This document shows positions 32,629 through 43,785 of a stretch of 64,000 nt of DNA, piece by piece (the first letter of the stretch is position 1; every line of letters starts with the position of its first letter). The notes under the pieces are model-generated. The model saw only the letters and a list, made by a program, of their open reading frames with translations. It was not told the origin of the DNA and made no database searches. Origin of the DNA: Hydractinia symbiolongicarpus (Eukaryota > Cnidaria > Hydrozoa > Anthoathecata > Hydractiniidae); NCBI RefSeq assembly GCF_029227915.1, contig NC_079880.1, positions 17,008,001-17,072,000 on the forward strand, written 5' to 3'. A program made the translations under genes and the position numbers.

Positions 32629-34614
32629 ATGTCTATCCTTCAAAGCCTTGGTAAGATTAAAGAAATGAGAAACAGTGCTGTGGGTAAAGAAAAGCAAGCT
32701 AACTCGGATTTTACTGTTGGAAAATCAAATGAATCTTCAGAGGTTGCCATTAACAACCCAACAACAGCCATGTCACTCAGAGACAGGTGTTGGTGTTTTG
32801 GATTTTGATGCAGTTTCAACGGCAGTAAGTGAAAACAACGTAAAGACTAAAAGAGAACGATATTACAAGTACACAGACGAAGAGAGATTCAATATAGGAA
32901 AACATACAGCAGAATTCGGTGCAAAGAGCGCATTAAGAAAGTTCAAGGGACGATTCCCAAATTTAAACGAGAGTATTACACGTTCAATGAGGGAGAAGTA
33001 TGAGAAAGAGAAAAGATTGGCAAATCTTCAAGGACGTGATCCAGAGATGAAGTTAAAATCCGAGCAGCGTGGACGACCTCTTCTACTTGGACCAATCGAT
33101 ATGTTGGTGCAGAATTATTTACGAGTGAGTACCTATTTGAATTTACATGGTATTTTTCTCAACGGGGACGATATTTAGGCCATTTTTTTCAAGTGGGAGG
33201 AGGTCTGTGACACTTTTTTTATAAGAATAACTTCTTTCTATATTAATATCAGGGCGAGATTTCGGAGTTAGAACAAAATCAAATTGACTAATAAACCTGA
33301 TATTTTGTTCTATCTATTACTTTTCTATTGAAGCAAAGTTTAACTATTTTACAGGCTGTTCGAGCACGTCGTGGTGTGGTTTCGTTTACCATTGCAGAAT
33401 CAGTTGCGATCGCTTTGATCAGAAAGCACCCGGAATATAACTTGGATCACATCAAAGTAACTGGCTCATCTTTTGCACAAAGCATCCTACGTAGAATGAA
33501 GTTCGTGAGGCGGTTTGGAACCACTGGGAAAGTACAAATCTCAGAAGATCTTCGTCAGGAGCTCTCAAAGAGTTTTTTGTATGGTATCGTAAGCAAAATC
33601 GAAAAGCATAAAATACCACACTCAATGGTGCTGAACCTAGATCAAACTCCTTCAAAGTATGTTCCAACCTCGAATAAGACCATGGCTAAACAGGGATCGA
33701 AAACCGTACCAATTAAAGGGTCAACAGATAAACGATCTATAACGGCAACATTTACAATCACACTGGAAGGACATTTCCTTCCTATTCAGCTGATTTACGC
33801 TGGCAAAACAAAGAAAAGCCTGCCTAGAGTTGATTTCCCAAAAAGCTTTAGTTTGAGTGCGAACCCCAAGCATTACAGCAATGAAACAGAATCAATTAAG
33901 ATCTTGGAGGATATCATAATACCTTACGTCAAAAAAGAAAGGAAGAAATTAGGTTTAAAGGAAGATCATTTCGCCCTTCTTATCATGGATGTATTCAAAG
34001 GCCAAATGACACCCAAAGTGTTGAATGTTTTAAAAAACAATCACATCTTACTTCAAAGTGTGCCTGCGAATTTCACTTACCTCTTTCAACCCCTTGACGT
34101 CCAAGGTGGTCCTAACAGGTACGTCAAAAGAATGATGAAACAAAAATTTTCAGAATGGTACACTGCCAAGATAATGCAAGCTTTAGATGCGGGTAAGCCT
34201 CTTGCCGAAATAGAGGTGGATTTGAAGTTGTCGATCGTAAAGCCCCTACATGCTAAATGGATTATAGAGGTCTACAATCAAATGACCTCGGAAGAAGGAA
34301 AAAAGGTCTGTTTGAAAGGGTGGCAGGTGTCAGGTATTAAAGATGCAGTCGACCAAGGGTTATCTGAATTACCATACCTAGATCCATTCGCAGATATAGA
34401 TCCCATGCTCGAGACTGGAATTGACGAAAGTGAAGCTCAAATCCAGTCAAATTCTCTCTTGGAAGGCTCAAAGTACATAAGTGAATCAGGAAGAGATGAA
34501 GAGGAGGAAAGCGATTGTGAGTATGTTGATGGAGATGAAGTTGATGATGACGAAGGAGACGATCCTTTCGATGACGAGTCGGAGTCGGATGATGATGATG
34601 AAAATGAGGAATGA
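32629..34614 (+). CDS. pogo-type DDE_1 transposase, two exons, probable frameshift near the start
   Basis: Exon 1 contains the DNA-binding part (YKYTDEERFNIGKHTAEFGAKSALRKF, a helix-turn-helix, then RGRPLLLG). It ends at CGA|GTGAGT (33124). The acceptor TTTTACAG ends at 33354, and exon 2 runs 33355-34614 in phase. Catalytic residues are visible: D in LNLDQTPSKYV (~33640), D in LLIMDVFKGQ (~33990) and D in FQPLDVQG (~34100), the DDD form of pogo elements. The C-terminus is very acidic (DDD/EEE runs). The only ATG upstream (32629) is one frame away from the rest, with the switch needed around 32765-32810. This is either a mutation or an unrecognised small intron. Confidence 0.8.
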
Positions 34615-36439
34615 AGATCATAAGATTTTTTTTCATTTACTGTATTTAGGTAGACTTTCTAGAAAACATGTTACAATCAAAAAATATTACGAGTTCAACT
34701 CTTCATTTCAATTATAGACTCTAGTAACCTAAAAGTACTTTCTTTGAAGTTTTTTGAAAGCTTTTGAGTGACTTTGTCTGCCTTTGTTCGATTAAAAAAC
34801 ACACATCTCTTTTCTAGTTACAATTTATATAGTCGCGAAATTAAATAAAGAAGGCCTAATTCGCGAAATTTAATCCACGCGAAAATTTTAAAGACCCTTG
34901 ATTCGCGAAATTTAATCCACGCGAAATCTTTAAATTCTTGTCTCGCGAAAATTAGTACACGCGAAAATTTATCCACTTAAGGTAAACAATTGCCATTTCC
35001 AGTAGATCTAAATAAAAATGTTTTTCTATTATTTATAGACGATAGTTAGCTACAAAGTTTTCTGCAAAAACAAAATGTTAAAATGAAAAAAACAAAAAAC
35101 AAATAAACTATATATATATAATAACAAGTCTAAGCTATTGATTAGACGCAATTATCGAAGATAAAAGATAAAAGTTCAAATATAAACAAAACACACTGTT
35201 TATGAAAATCTGCAGAAAATTTTACTTGCTGGTATTTGAACTTATCATGTGAGTAGCTAGGTAGCTAGTTACAATTTCTGTATTTAAAATTTATATTAAA
35301 AATTACACAAGCAAACAAATAAAATGTCTTACCTTAAACATCTACAAATAGACTCTGTTGGAAATTTTACCAAGGGAGCATTCAGTAGTGTCTGTGAGAT
35401 TCAGTCCAACTTTTTCTTCCCAACTCTTGCATCCAAATATGATACTTCTCCAACACATGTCAAAATATGGTGCTTTACTTTACATCTCGCTCCAAATCTT
35501 CGAAGACATAAATCAAGTAAAAAAACACTGACCTGTTTCACAGCGGTCGTAAAAGAGAAAGTTTGCAGATCACTCACGTGAATAATGTCCTGGATCGTCA
35601 TGCCGCATAATTTTCATTTTACACCAGTTGGCTACACCAGAGAAATACACCAGGATATTTTTTGCCCAGAACAATGCGCAGCTTACACCAGTTGAACTAG
35701 TGTAAATACTGATGCCGCATTCGGCTAAATTGACACAAAAACAGGACGACGAAACCCAAACGGCGGGGGGCGGAACCCCGAATATCAGTTTTTTACGCGA
35801 CGTACGCTGGCGGCCGTTATTCTAGTTCAGTTTAATAATGTGCGTAAAAATCAGAGAGCAAAAGGCTCACAGAGATACACCTAAATTTTTTGAGCAGAAT
35901 TTTTGCTGGTGTATTTACACCAGTACACCATAGCTAAATCCGCCCCTGCTTATCCAGGGGCGTAGCCAGCGTCAGTCAGGCTCTGCGATCGACTGACCTA
36001 CTTTTTTCATCCCAAAACGTCGTTTTTTTCACCGCCCCCGCCAACACATGGATGGGCGCACCGATTATGCATCGGCACAAATCTTTTCCCGGGCGTCGCA
36101 CACAAGCTTCGCGCCTTCGCACGTCGTTTTTGCAGGATTTAGCAGTATCCACTTTGTTTTGCAGGCTGAGGTGTTGAATCTCTACTTTGTTTCGCAGATA
36201 GTTTTTTCGCAGGATTACATGCGAAATTTATGCCCATGTAAAGTCATGTGTCTTCCATTTATGGTCATTTTGGACGCATCCTATTGGCTAATAACTTTCG
36301 CAGATAGGGTAAAAATTCGCTCCTTATAAGGCTATATGAAAATACGCGAAAAAATTAAAAATGAAGTCAAGGTCAGTGAAGTTGCGAAGGTGAAGAAATT
36401 GTTCTGCCCGGATAATGAACATTGGCCTGATTAAGTACG

Positions 36440-36850
36440 GCAGCTTGCCCCGGTTAAGAACAGGGCAGAAAATACATAATCAGGGCAACATAATCAGGAC
36501 AGGCCGGCTTATTACTCAAAAAATATTATTTGGCACTTATAAAAGGAACATAATCAGGGCAGGCCAGTTTATATACGACAGTGTAATATTATTTCTCACT
36601 TATTATAGAACGAACGTAATCGGGGCCGGCCGGCTTATGTATGACAGTGAAATATTATTCGAGACTTATAGAACGAACGTAATCGGGGCCGACCGGCTTA
36701 TGTATGACATTTTTCTATTATTTCTCACTTATTATAGAACGCACATAATCGGGGAAGGCCGGCTTATGTATGACAGTCAAATATTATTCGACACTTATAC
36801 AACGAACGTAATTGGGGCCGACCGGCTTTTATATCATTCGTGACAAGCAA
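36440..36850 (+). repeat. Subterminal tandem repeats of Ginger, 63-66-bp period
   Basis: About five to six units contain 'aacgaacgtaatcggggccg' followed by 'gcttatgtatgacag'. Variants also occur in the short relative at 25562-25900. The units stay open in one frame (36415-36843, 142 codons) with the motif TNVIGA(G/D)RLMYDS repeated. Binding sites for the transposase are the simplest explanation. Confidence 0.75.
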
Positions 36851-37013
36851 ATAGGAAAGTATCGCAAATGAAACGAAATTCGCAATTTACGTGGAGCCTT
36901 TTTTTCTTTCGCCAGACAGGATGTCTAATTTCTTACAAATTCGAAGAAAACGTTCGAAAAAACTGTCATTTAAATTTTTCAATCGTCGGAGCTACACTAG
37001 TTTTAGTTAAGCC

Positions 37014-38761
37014 ATGGAAGTTCATCGCCAAAAATTTGAACAATTTGCCCAGCGTTACACAGGCACTGGTAAAAGACCAACGAGTGGCACAATAACAAGA
37101 GAGTTCGGGAAGAAAATTTTCCAGAACTTAAAAAGCAATGAGTCGGACAGTAAAAAGGGTACAGAAGCACGTCGCTTCAGATTATTGACCCAGAAGTTTA
37201 AGCTGATGAACTGCGAAGAGCTGGGAATGGTGGATATTTTGATTGTGCCTTCACAAGAAGCTGTAAGTGAAAAATCGTGATTTCAAATTTTTAGTTCGAT
37301 GTTCAACAATGTAAGTAATTATTATAACCGTTACTTTTTTCAGAAAAACCATACAAGTAATCAATTGAAGGTTACTTAAGAGTGGCATACGTAGATGAAT
37401 TCTTTGACATCATACGCTCAATTCACTGTAATGAATTAAAACACGCTGGTGTGAAAAAGACATTCAAAAAGGTATTAGTGTTTTCTTTATCAGAATTAAT
37501 AACTATATTTACATAAAAAATTGTACCCTAGACAAAATATAAAGATTGATACAAATAACTACTCAATTCGTATTTTTCCTACTAAGGTTTCAAGTTCATT
37601 TTGGGGTATCCCAAGATCGGCTATTGAAGAGTATATCAATCTTTGCAAAACTTGCCACTTAAAACAGCCACAGAAGACTGTACCGCCAATCAAGCCTATT
37701 ATATCAAATGGCTTCATGAAACGCTTCCAAGTAAGTTCGCACACACCTGAACTAAAATATTCAGAATTTGTAAATAAATCAGTAGATCATCTTATCGAAG
37801 CTTGGCCAGGGGAGATTCAGGTGGTTTGTGGTCGTCCTCGCCATCCACAGAGTCAAGGCATGATAGAACAGGCTCATATCAATGTGGAGCATAAAATATC
37901 AGTCATGATAGCTGAGTGTGCCAGTGAAACTAAACCTTGGAGCTCGTGGTTGCCACAAATATGTTGTAGGTTGATAACAATAGTTCCGAAATGCAGATCG
38001 AATTGTCGTTACTTATTTTTCATTTTTTCAATAGATGCCATCAACACACAACAACACAGCGCTACAGGATTTACTCCGTACAAGCTGGTATTTGGACAGC
38101 CACCATCAACCACAATCATACCGACTGTTTCAAAACAGTCGAAGGTTATCACTGATTCGAACTTTGATAACGATGAAGACATCGACTTTTTCTCCATAGC
38201 TGTTAAAGAACAAATGAATTACAAACGTCATGCTGAACAGCCACACGATGGTATGTACTTCAACTGAACTGAAATTAAAATTGACGTTTTAATATAAATT
38301 TTGTGTTTAATCTTTGTTGTGAATCAATTGTGTAGGCGAAGAGAATACGAATTCGAAGAACGTCACAAATGAAGCACATGTTATTGAAGACGATTGCGAA
38401 ACTGGTTGTAAGTACTGACACGTTTTTAAAAAAAAAATATAAAAACTTACAAGTGGACCTTCATATTAATGAAAAATAATCAATTTTCAAAGAAGAAACA
38501 TATAGTACATAAAAATATTTACCATGAAAACCATCAACATGGTGCTTTTCCATTCACAAGACAATAAGAAATAGTAACGTCCATACTCAGTTTTTTTATA
38601 TTTATATTAATAGTTCTTGCATATATTACAGCATTGTCAACACTCCAACGACATTGGACTCCACGAACAACAGCTTCTAAAAAGATAAAAAAAACGAGAG
38701 AGGAGATGGTTCAACGGTTTGAGAAAAACCATTGTTTGAATATATTCTGGCTGATATTGTG
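37014..38761 (+). pseudogene. Ginger integrase-like transposase, catalytic core partly deleted
   Basis: Exons can be followed by their GT/AG sites: 37014-37262 (N-terminal region, donor GTAAGT), ~37347-37472 (zinc-binding His-x4-His: IHCNELKHAG; contains a TAA near 37360), ~37587-37731 (Cys-x2-Cys: LCKTCHLKQ; donor GTAAGT), and ~37740-38249 (GRPRHPQSQG, and the catalytic Glu in MIEQAHINVE; then TGFTPYKLVFGQPP). Two further short exons follow (~38336 and ~38633). Between 37731 and 37770 the part with the two catalytic Asp residues is absent. The enzyme is therefore inactive. Confidence 0.8.
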
Positions 38762-39449
38762 AATATATACAGCACGTTTTATGTTCGGTTTAGACATAGA
38801 TTTTTTCAATATGCTAAGGCTGAATCTAGCTTGGCTACCCCAGACCTTTGTTTATATTCATATTATGTTCTTTAACATGGTTTTATCATTTATCAAAAAG
38901 GTGAAGCAGAGAAAATTATCGTACTATACACTCTTTTTATAAGAAAACATTTTATCAGAACAACGAAGAATTAACATAAAATAACGAGTGTGAAACCCTT
39001 TGTTAGTTCATATTTTTATTGTAAATACTGCTTTATATCGAGAAGAAATGTATCTTTGACTAATGTTTCATGCTAGCTACATTACCCCATACCTAATTTG
39101 CGCGAAAAACTTAGCTATATTAAACATCTTCTAGAAGATTTTTTATCAGATTCAAAACCTTCATTTTTATCAGATTACCACGTTCACAGCTTTGAAATTA
39201 GTTCTTTGGAATAACAGGTGTTTTAAACGATAAAATAAACTTACCCACGTACATAAAGATTTGTCAATGTTTCATTTACAAAAGTCGGAAGGAAATGCCA
39301 ATCACAGCCTGCCTGCCATTATATCAGCGTTCATAAACCGGTCACCACGACATAATTAGGGCTAAAAAAACATAATCGGACCATGCGTACATAATCCGGC
39401 TGTCCCGGTTGTAAACGGGCCGTTTTCGCAATCTGGGCAGAACAAAATC

Positions 39450-42400
39450 ATGATGGTGTTATCAAACGTGAAGTCGTATTTAGCTTCAGGAAATTTGAAT
39501 TACTTTCAAAAAGTTTCAAGTTCTTTGAGAACTACGCTGGATAATAAACTGAGAGATCCCGATTTCTCAGTTTTATTAGATGAAGGCGCTGTGAAACGAA
39601 ACGAAGAAGCTGAAAGTTTCATCCCAAAGGATCATCTGAAGGATAATTCTATTCGGGCTCTCAGGTTAGTTTATAATTGCTATAATCCTTTGACAATACA
39701 TTGTTTAAACAATGCAGTGATTAAGTTCGTGTCATTCGACGCACGGAATCACTTAACAATAATGGTGTAATTGTAAAGTAAACTTATTTTGTATGTTGTG
39801 GTTTATGAGAGCTTTATTTTAACTTCAGGTCAGTGACAGACGGTGATTGTTTATACAGCAGTGCTTCTCTGGCTGTTTCAGGTACGAATGATTTAATAGA
39901 TGAGCTTAGAGCTTTAACTTGCATAGAGCTTTTCGAAAATTCTCTATTCTACTCAAACCATCCAATTTTTGTATCTTTATGTCAATCTTCAGATTTGTTT
40001 TCCTGTGTAGAAAGTACATTAAAGTTTTCAGTTAGCCATTCCTCTGTAGACACAGGTCTTTCGGCAGCAGATCTTGTACAGAAGGAAGCTATTCTTATGT
40101 GCAGTAAAAACATATGGTCATCTTTTATCTGTATACTTGCCCTTACCAGTGTATTAAAAAGAAATATTCCAACTTTATATCCTGATTGTGGTCAGCTACG
40201 ATTCAAGACGCTTTTCAATCAGAATATTTTTCCTCGTCTGCCTTCAAATAAAAATTTACAGCCTGTTTCAATTTTATTTTGCAATAATGGCAAACATTCT
40301 GGGCAATTTAAACCCAATCATTTTGTCCCTTTAGTTTCCATTAAATTGAGTAAAGCTACGTTAAAGCGTCCTGCTCAATATTTTCAAGCTAGGTTGCCAT
40401 ACTTTATGAAGACAGAGAGCAAAATAAAAAGAACTGAAAACGTATGTGTCTCATCACCAAATTTTTCCTCTTCATTAGGCCAAACAACATTAGTTAATCA
40501 ATGTGGTACTTCTGGCACTAATGAGGAGACTTCTTCCATTTCAAAAAAGCCAACCTTTAACTTTAAAAACTTTTTTGTCAAAGGAAATGCTAAGTTAAAA
40601 CCTATTACACCTGAAAAAGTTTTTTCTGCAAAACCTTTATTAAATTCTTTCGACCCAGGTTATATTGATGGTATTGGAAAATATGATGTAGGCACTTATT
40701 ACAAGCAAGCTCCACACCTTAGTGATCATGATATAGTCACATATGTTGATAACGTAACAAAACCTGATCAAGGATTCACTTTTCCTAGGGACAAACTTAA
40801 TAGGCGATTTCGATATGTTTGGTTTGCTCAATTTCCGTGGCTAGCATATTCTAATCACATGGATGCTGCGTTTTGTCTGCCTTGCACATTATTGCATCAA
40901 AAAATAAATTTAAAATCTGCATTAGCTACTAATCTTATTTCAAAGGGGCAGAACTACTGGAATGACAGTGTTTCGGTCTATAAAAAACATGAAAAAAGTG
41001 CTCTTCATAAGGACACCTCTTCTATTTTGACTTCTTTAAGGACTAACCAGTCAGGTACAACCAAAAAAATTAATGAACTGGTATCTACTATGTATTCCAA
41101 AAAGGTAGAAGCCAACAGAATTTTTTTAGCAGCTATTATTGATACAGTTATTCTTTGTGGCCGCCTATGCATTTCCCTGAGAGGACACAGAGACAACTTA
41201 AAAGATTTTCCTGAAGTTGGTGGCTATGCTCCTTATTCTGTAGGTAATTTTCTTGACCTTTTAAATTATAGAGTAAGAGGGGGTGATATAGCTTTAGGTA
41301 ATCATTTAAAAGCCTGTTCAAAAAATGCAACTTACTTATCACCACAAACACAGAATGAAATTATTTCATGTTGTGGTGATTATATAACAGACAAAATAAT
41401 ATCTGCAGTTAAACAAGCTAAATTTTTTTCAATAATTTGTGACGAAGCTTGCGACACATCTACCAAGGAACAAATGTCAGTAGTACTTCGTTTTGTAGAC
41501 CAACATTGTAACTTGCGAGAGGAATTCATAAGGTTTGTTCATTGTAGTGAAGGGCTCTCAGGTTTGTCTCTTTCAAAGGTCATTTTAAAAACCTTGAATG
41601 AACTTTCTCTTGACATACAGAATTGTCGAGGTCAGTGTTATGATGGTGCTGGGAATGTAGCTGGTAAAATTAATGGTTGTCAGGCTCATATTTTAAAGCA
41701 AAACAGATTAGCTTTATACACACACTGTTCTTCTCATCGCCTAAATTTAGTTGTCTGTAATTCGTGCTCTGTACATTATGTCCGCAACATGATGGATCAA
41801 ATCAAACAGATAACATATTTTTTCAAATTTTCTGAAAGTAGATTGAAACTTTTACGAAAGAATGTTGCTGACTCTACTAACAATCCTAATTATGCCCATA
41901 TTATTGATGTTTGTAACACTAGGTGGGTGGAACGTATTATTGGCATGAGTGTTTTTAATGATTTATTTGAAGGCATTTTAGCTACTTTTGATGAGATGGC
42001 CCTTAACCCTAATGGGGTAATTAATGCTGATACTGTATCCAAAGCAGTCAGTCATAGAAATGCATTGGAAAAATTTGACTTTGTTATTGCCATGGTCATT
42101 ACTAGACAGGTATTTGACATGACAATGGAAGTAACAAAACTATTACAGAGTAAGACTAATGACATGTTTAAAACTGTAATGTTAATTAATTCTTTAATAG
42201 ATAGGTTTTCTTGCATTAGAGACAATATTGACACCTATCATGAAAAGTGGTTTTTACTTGCAGAGGAATTAGCTCAAAAAGTAAACATAACAGTTAGTGT
42301 TCCTCGAACTGCTAAAAGACAAGTACACAGGCCAAATTATACTTATTCTGATGTTTCAGATTACTTTAAAAAGGCCATAACTATCCCTCTTATTGACCAT

Positions 42401-42943
42401 GTGATTTCTGAGCTAAACGATCGATTTAATCATTCTGTGACTGCATGTCATGGTCTAGTGATCATACCATCCAAACTTTTACATCTCCTTGCATATGAAA
42501 AAGAACACTCTTCTAAATTGCCATGGAAAAATCAATTTGACACATTTGTAAATTTCTATTTTAACGACTTTCCCAACCCTTTAACTATTTCAAATGAGCT
42601 AGAGGTGTGGGTAACCTTTTGGCAAAATATGGAAAAAGAAAATCCTGAATCCATTCCAAACTCCATTGAAGCTACTCTTAAAGCTTTCCCTCGTGCAGAT
42701 GGAGTCTTTAGCAACATAGAGGTGGCCCTTAGAATTTTAGCCACTATTCCCATGACTTCATGCGAGTGTGAAAGATCCTTTTCTGCAATGAGGAGACTAA
42801 AAAACTATTGCAGATCAACAATGACAGAAGAAAGGTTTAATGGTCTTGCTCTACTCCATGTTCATTTGGGTGTTCAAATAAATAAAGAAGATATAATTAA
42901 TAGGTTTTCCGCCAAGGGACCACGCAGGTTAGATTTTGTCTAA
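39450..42943 (+). CDS. hAT-2 transposase with N-terminal OTU domain, intact (1109 aa)
   Basis: Exon 1 is 39450-39664 (donor CAG|GTTAGT) and exon 2 is 39829-42943 (acceptor TTAACTTCAG). The join is in phase and free of stops. Domains follow in order. First is an OTU-type cysteine protease fold, with SVTDGDCLYSS at the junction (Asp and Cys) and a His in NHFVPL about 160 residues later. Next is a TTF-type zinc-finger region (WFAQFPWLAYSNHMDAAFCLPC ... HEKSALH). The DUF4371/hAT catalytic region has Asp in CDEACDTS, Asp in CYDGAGNVAG and Glu in NTRWVERI. The dimerisation domain has SCECERSFSAMRRLKNY and FNGLALLHVH. All expected catalytic residues are present. An in-frame TGA lies upstream once Ginger is removed, which supports the ATG at 39450. 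Ginger replaces the promoter/5' leader, so expression is doubtful. Confidence 0.9.
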
Positions 42944-43780
42944 TCATTTTCTTTTTTCAACTTTTTTGATTAACTTCCATCTCAATCTTTATTAAGATGT
43001 ATTATAAGTAAGGTATTTATATATAAAAAATTTAAATAAATAAGCAACTTACCCCCACTTCTAGCCTAATATTAAGTAAATACCCCATTTCTAGCCTAAT
43101 ATTAAGTAAACACCCCTTTTTCCATTTTACTGTCATTTTGACCGGTAGATATACATGTATATTTATGTATCTGATTTGATTGATTCACTCATTCATGGTT
43201 TGGGTATGAAACTCTGATCCTTGCCATGTTTTTATTCATTCATTCATGTTAGATTCAATTTGTCCATGGTTCCATTTCATTATATTTTTGAAATTTTTGT
43301 TAATAGTTATGAAGAAAGAAGATTTTGATTTGGTTAAATTTTTAATAACCTCCAATCTGCAAAAAACATTATTTTGGTGCTGAATATGAAGAAAGAAGAA
43401 TGAAGATTTTAGTTATTGCATTAATAACTTTCAATCTATAAAAAACATTATGATGGTGTTATGCTGTCTTATTGCTGGTTTGATTACAACCTTGCTAATA
43501 AATATTGTAATGTATTTTATGTTGTCATTTATTCCCCCGTTTTGATCAATTGTTCAGAATACTTAACGTGTATCGTGTATCTTAGAGAGTCGGTTTTATG
43601 GCGTTTTAGTGCTTAAAGGGCGTAAAAGGGCGTTGGCTTCCAGGGCTCCGCCCTGGATCCGTTGTGGGGCTCACAACGCCCCTCAAACCCCCAGTTGCTT
43701 AATATCGCACCTTCGGTGCGATGTTGACCCTGCGGGTCAATGCTTCGACTAAGATTAATTTTTTTCTGGCTACGCCCCTG
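42944..43780 (+). other. hAT-2 3' untranslated and subterminal region
   Basis: A 31-bp direct repeat ('cttctagcctaatattaagt') is at 43060-43115, and a looser repeat with 'gaagaaagaagattttgatt' at 43310 and 43390. A G/C-rich segment with short hairpins (for example GCACCTTCGGTGC at 43708) sits just inside the terminus. Confidence 0.6.
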
Positions 43781-43785
43781 TTATC

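Larger units (their letters stand above)
31282..34982. mobile_element. pogo-type (Tc1/mariner superfamily) transposon carrying a HIRAN gene
   Basis: The inverted ends CCTTAAGTGGATAAATTTTC... are identical over about 25 bp and flanked by TA (31280-31281, 34983-34984). Both ends carry several more copies of a 'TTCGCGAAATTTAATCCACG' type word (31300-31445, 34845-34960), probable transposase sites. The element encodes a DDE_1 transposase on the plus strand and a HIRAN-like protein on the minus strand, divergently arranged with ~430 bp between their starts. Confidence 0.88.
29458..35948 (-). mobile_element. hAT-1: decayed OTU-hAT transposon with a pogo insertion
   Basis: The ends CAGGGGCGGAT... 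(29458) and ...ATCCGCCCCTG (35948) are inverted and flanked by CTTAT on both sides (29453-29457, 35949-35953). A 5-bp duplication fits the hAT5-type subgroup. Subterminal TACACCAG/CTGGTGTA words recur at both ends. Minus-strand pieces of an OTU domain (30801-31281) and of the hAT dimerisation domain (29827-30278) remain. The middle of the transposase is gone. A pogo element occupies 31282-34982. Confidence 0.8.
36400..39444 (+). mobile_element. Ginger-type DNA transposon, defective
   Basis: The ends TGTTCTGCCCGGATAATG and ...CAATCTGGGCAGAACA are flanked by AAAT (36396-36399 and 39445-39448). TGT...ACA ends, a 4-bp duplication and a retrovirus-type integrase gene define Ginger elements. The insertion point is one base before the ATG of the hAT-2 transposase. 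The element at 25025-25940 is a shortened relative, and that at 55403-56172 is a more distant one. Confidence 0.85.
35955..43780 (+). mobile_element. hAT-2: OTU-hAT transposon with intact transposase, interrupted by Ginger
   Basis: The ends CAGGGGCGTAGCCAG (35955) and CTGGCTACGCCCCTG (ending 43780) are flanked by TTATC (35950-35954 and 43781-43785). The left duplication overlaps the CTTAT duplication of hAT-1 by four bases, so hAT-2 entered the target duplication of hAT-1. The 3' subterminal G/C-rich segment (43615-43740) resembles those of the other two hAT copies. Ginger occupies 36400-39444. Apart from that insertion the element is about 4.8 kb with one gene. Confidence 0.82.

Noticed and set aside
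35324-35601. ORFs on both strands between the pogo element and the right end of hAT-1
   Set aside because: This may be an N-terminal part of hAT-1, but no OTU or other motif is visible and the frames conflict.
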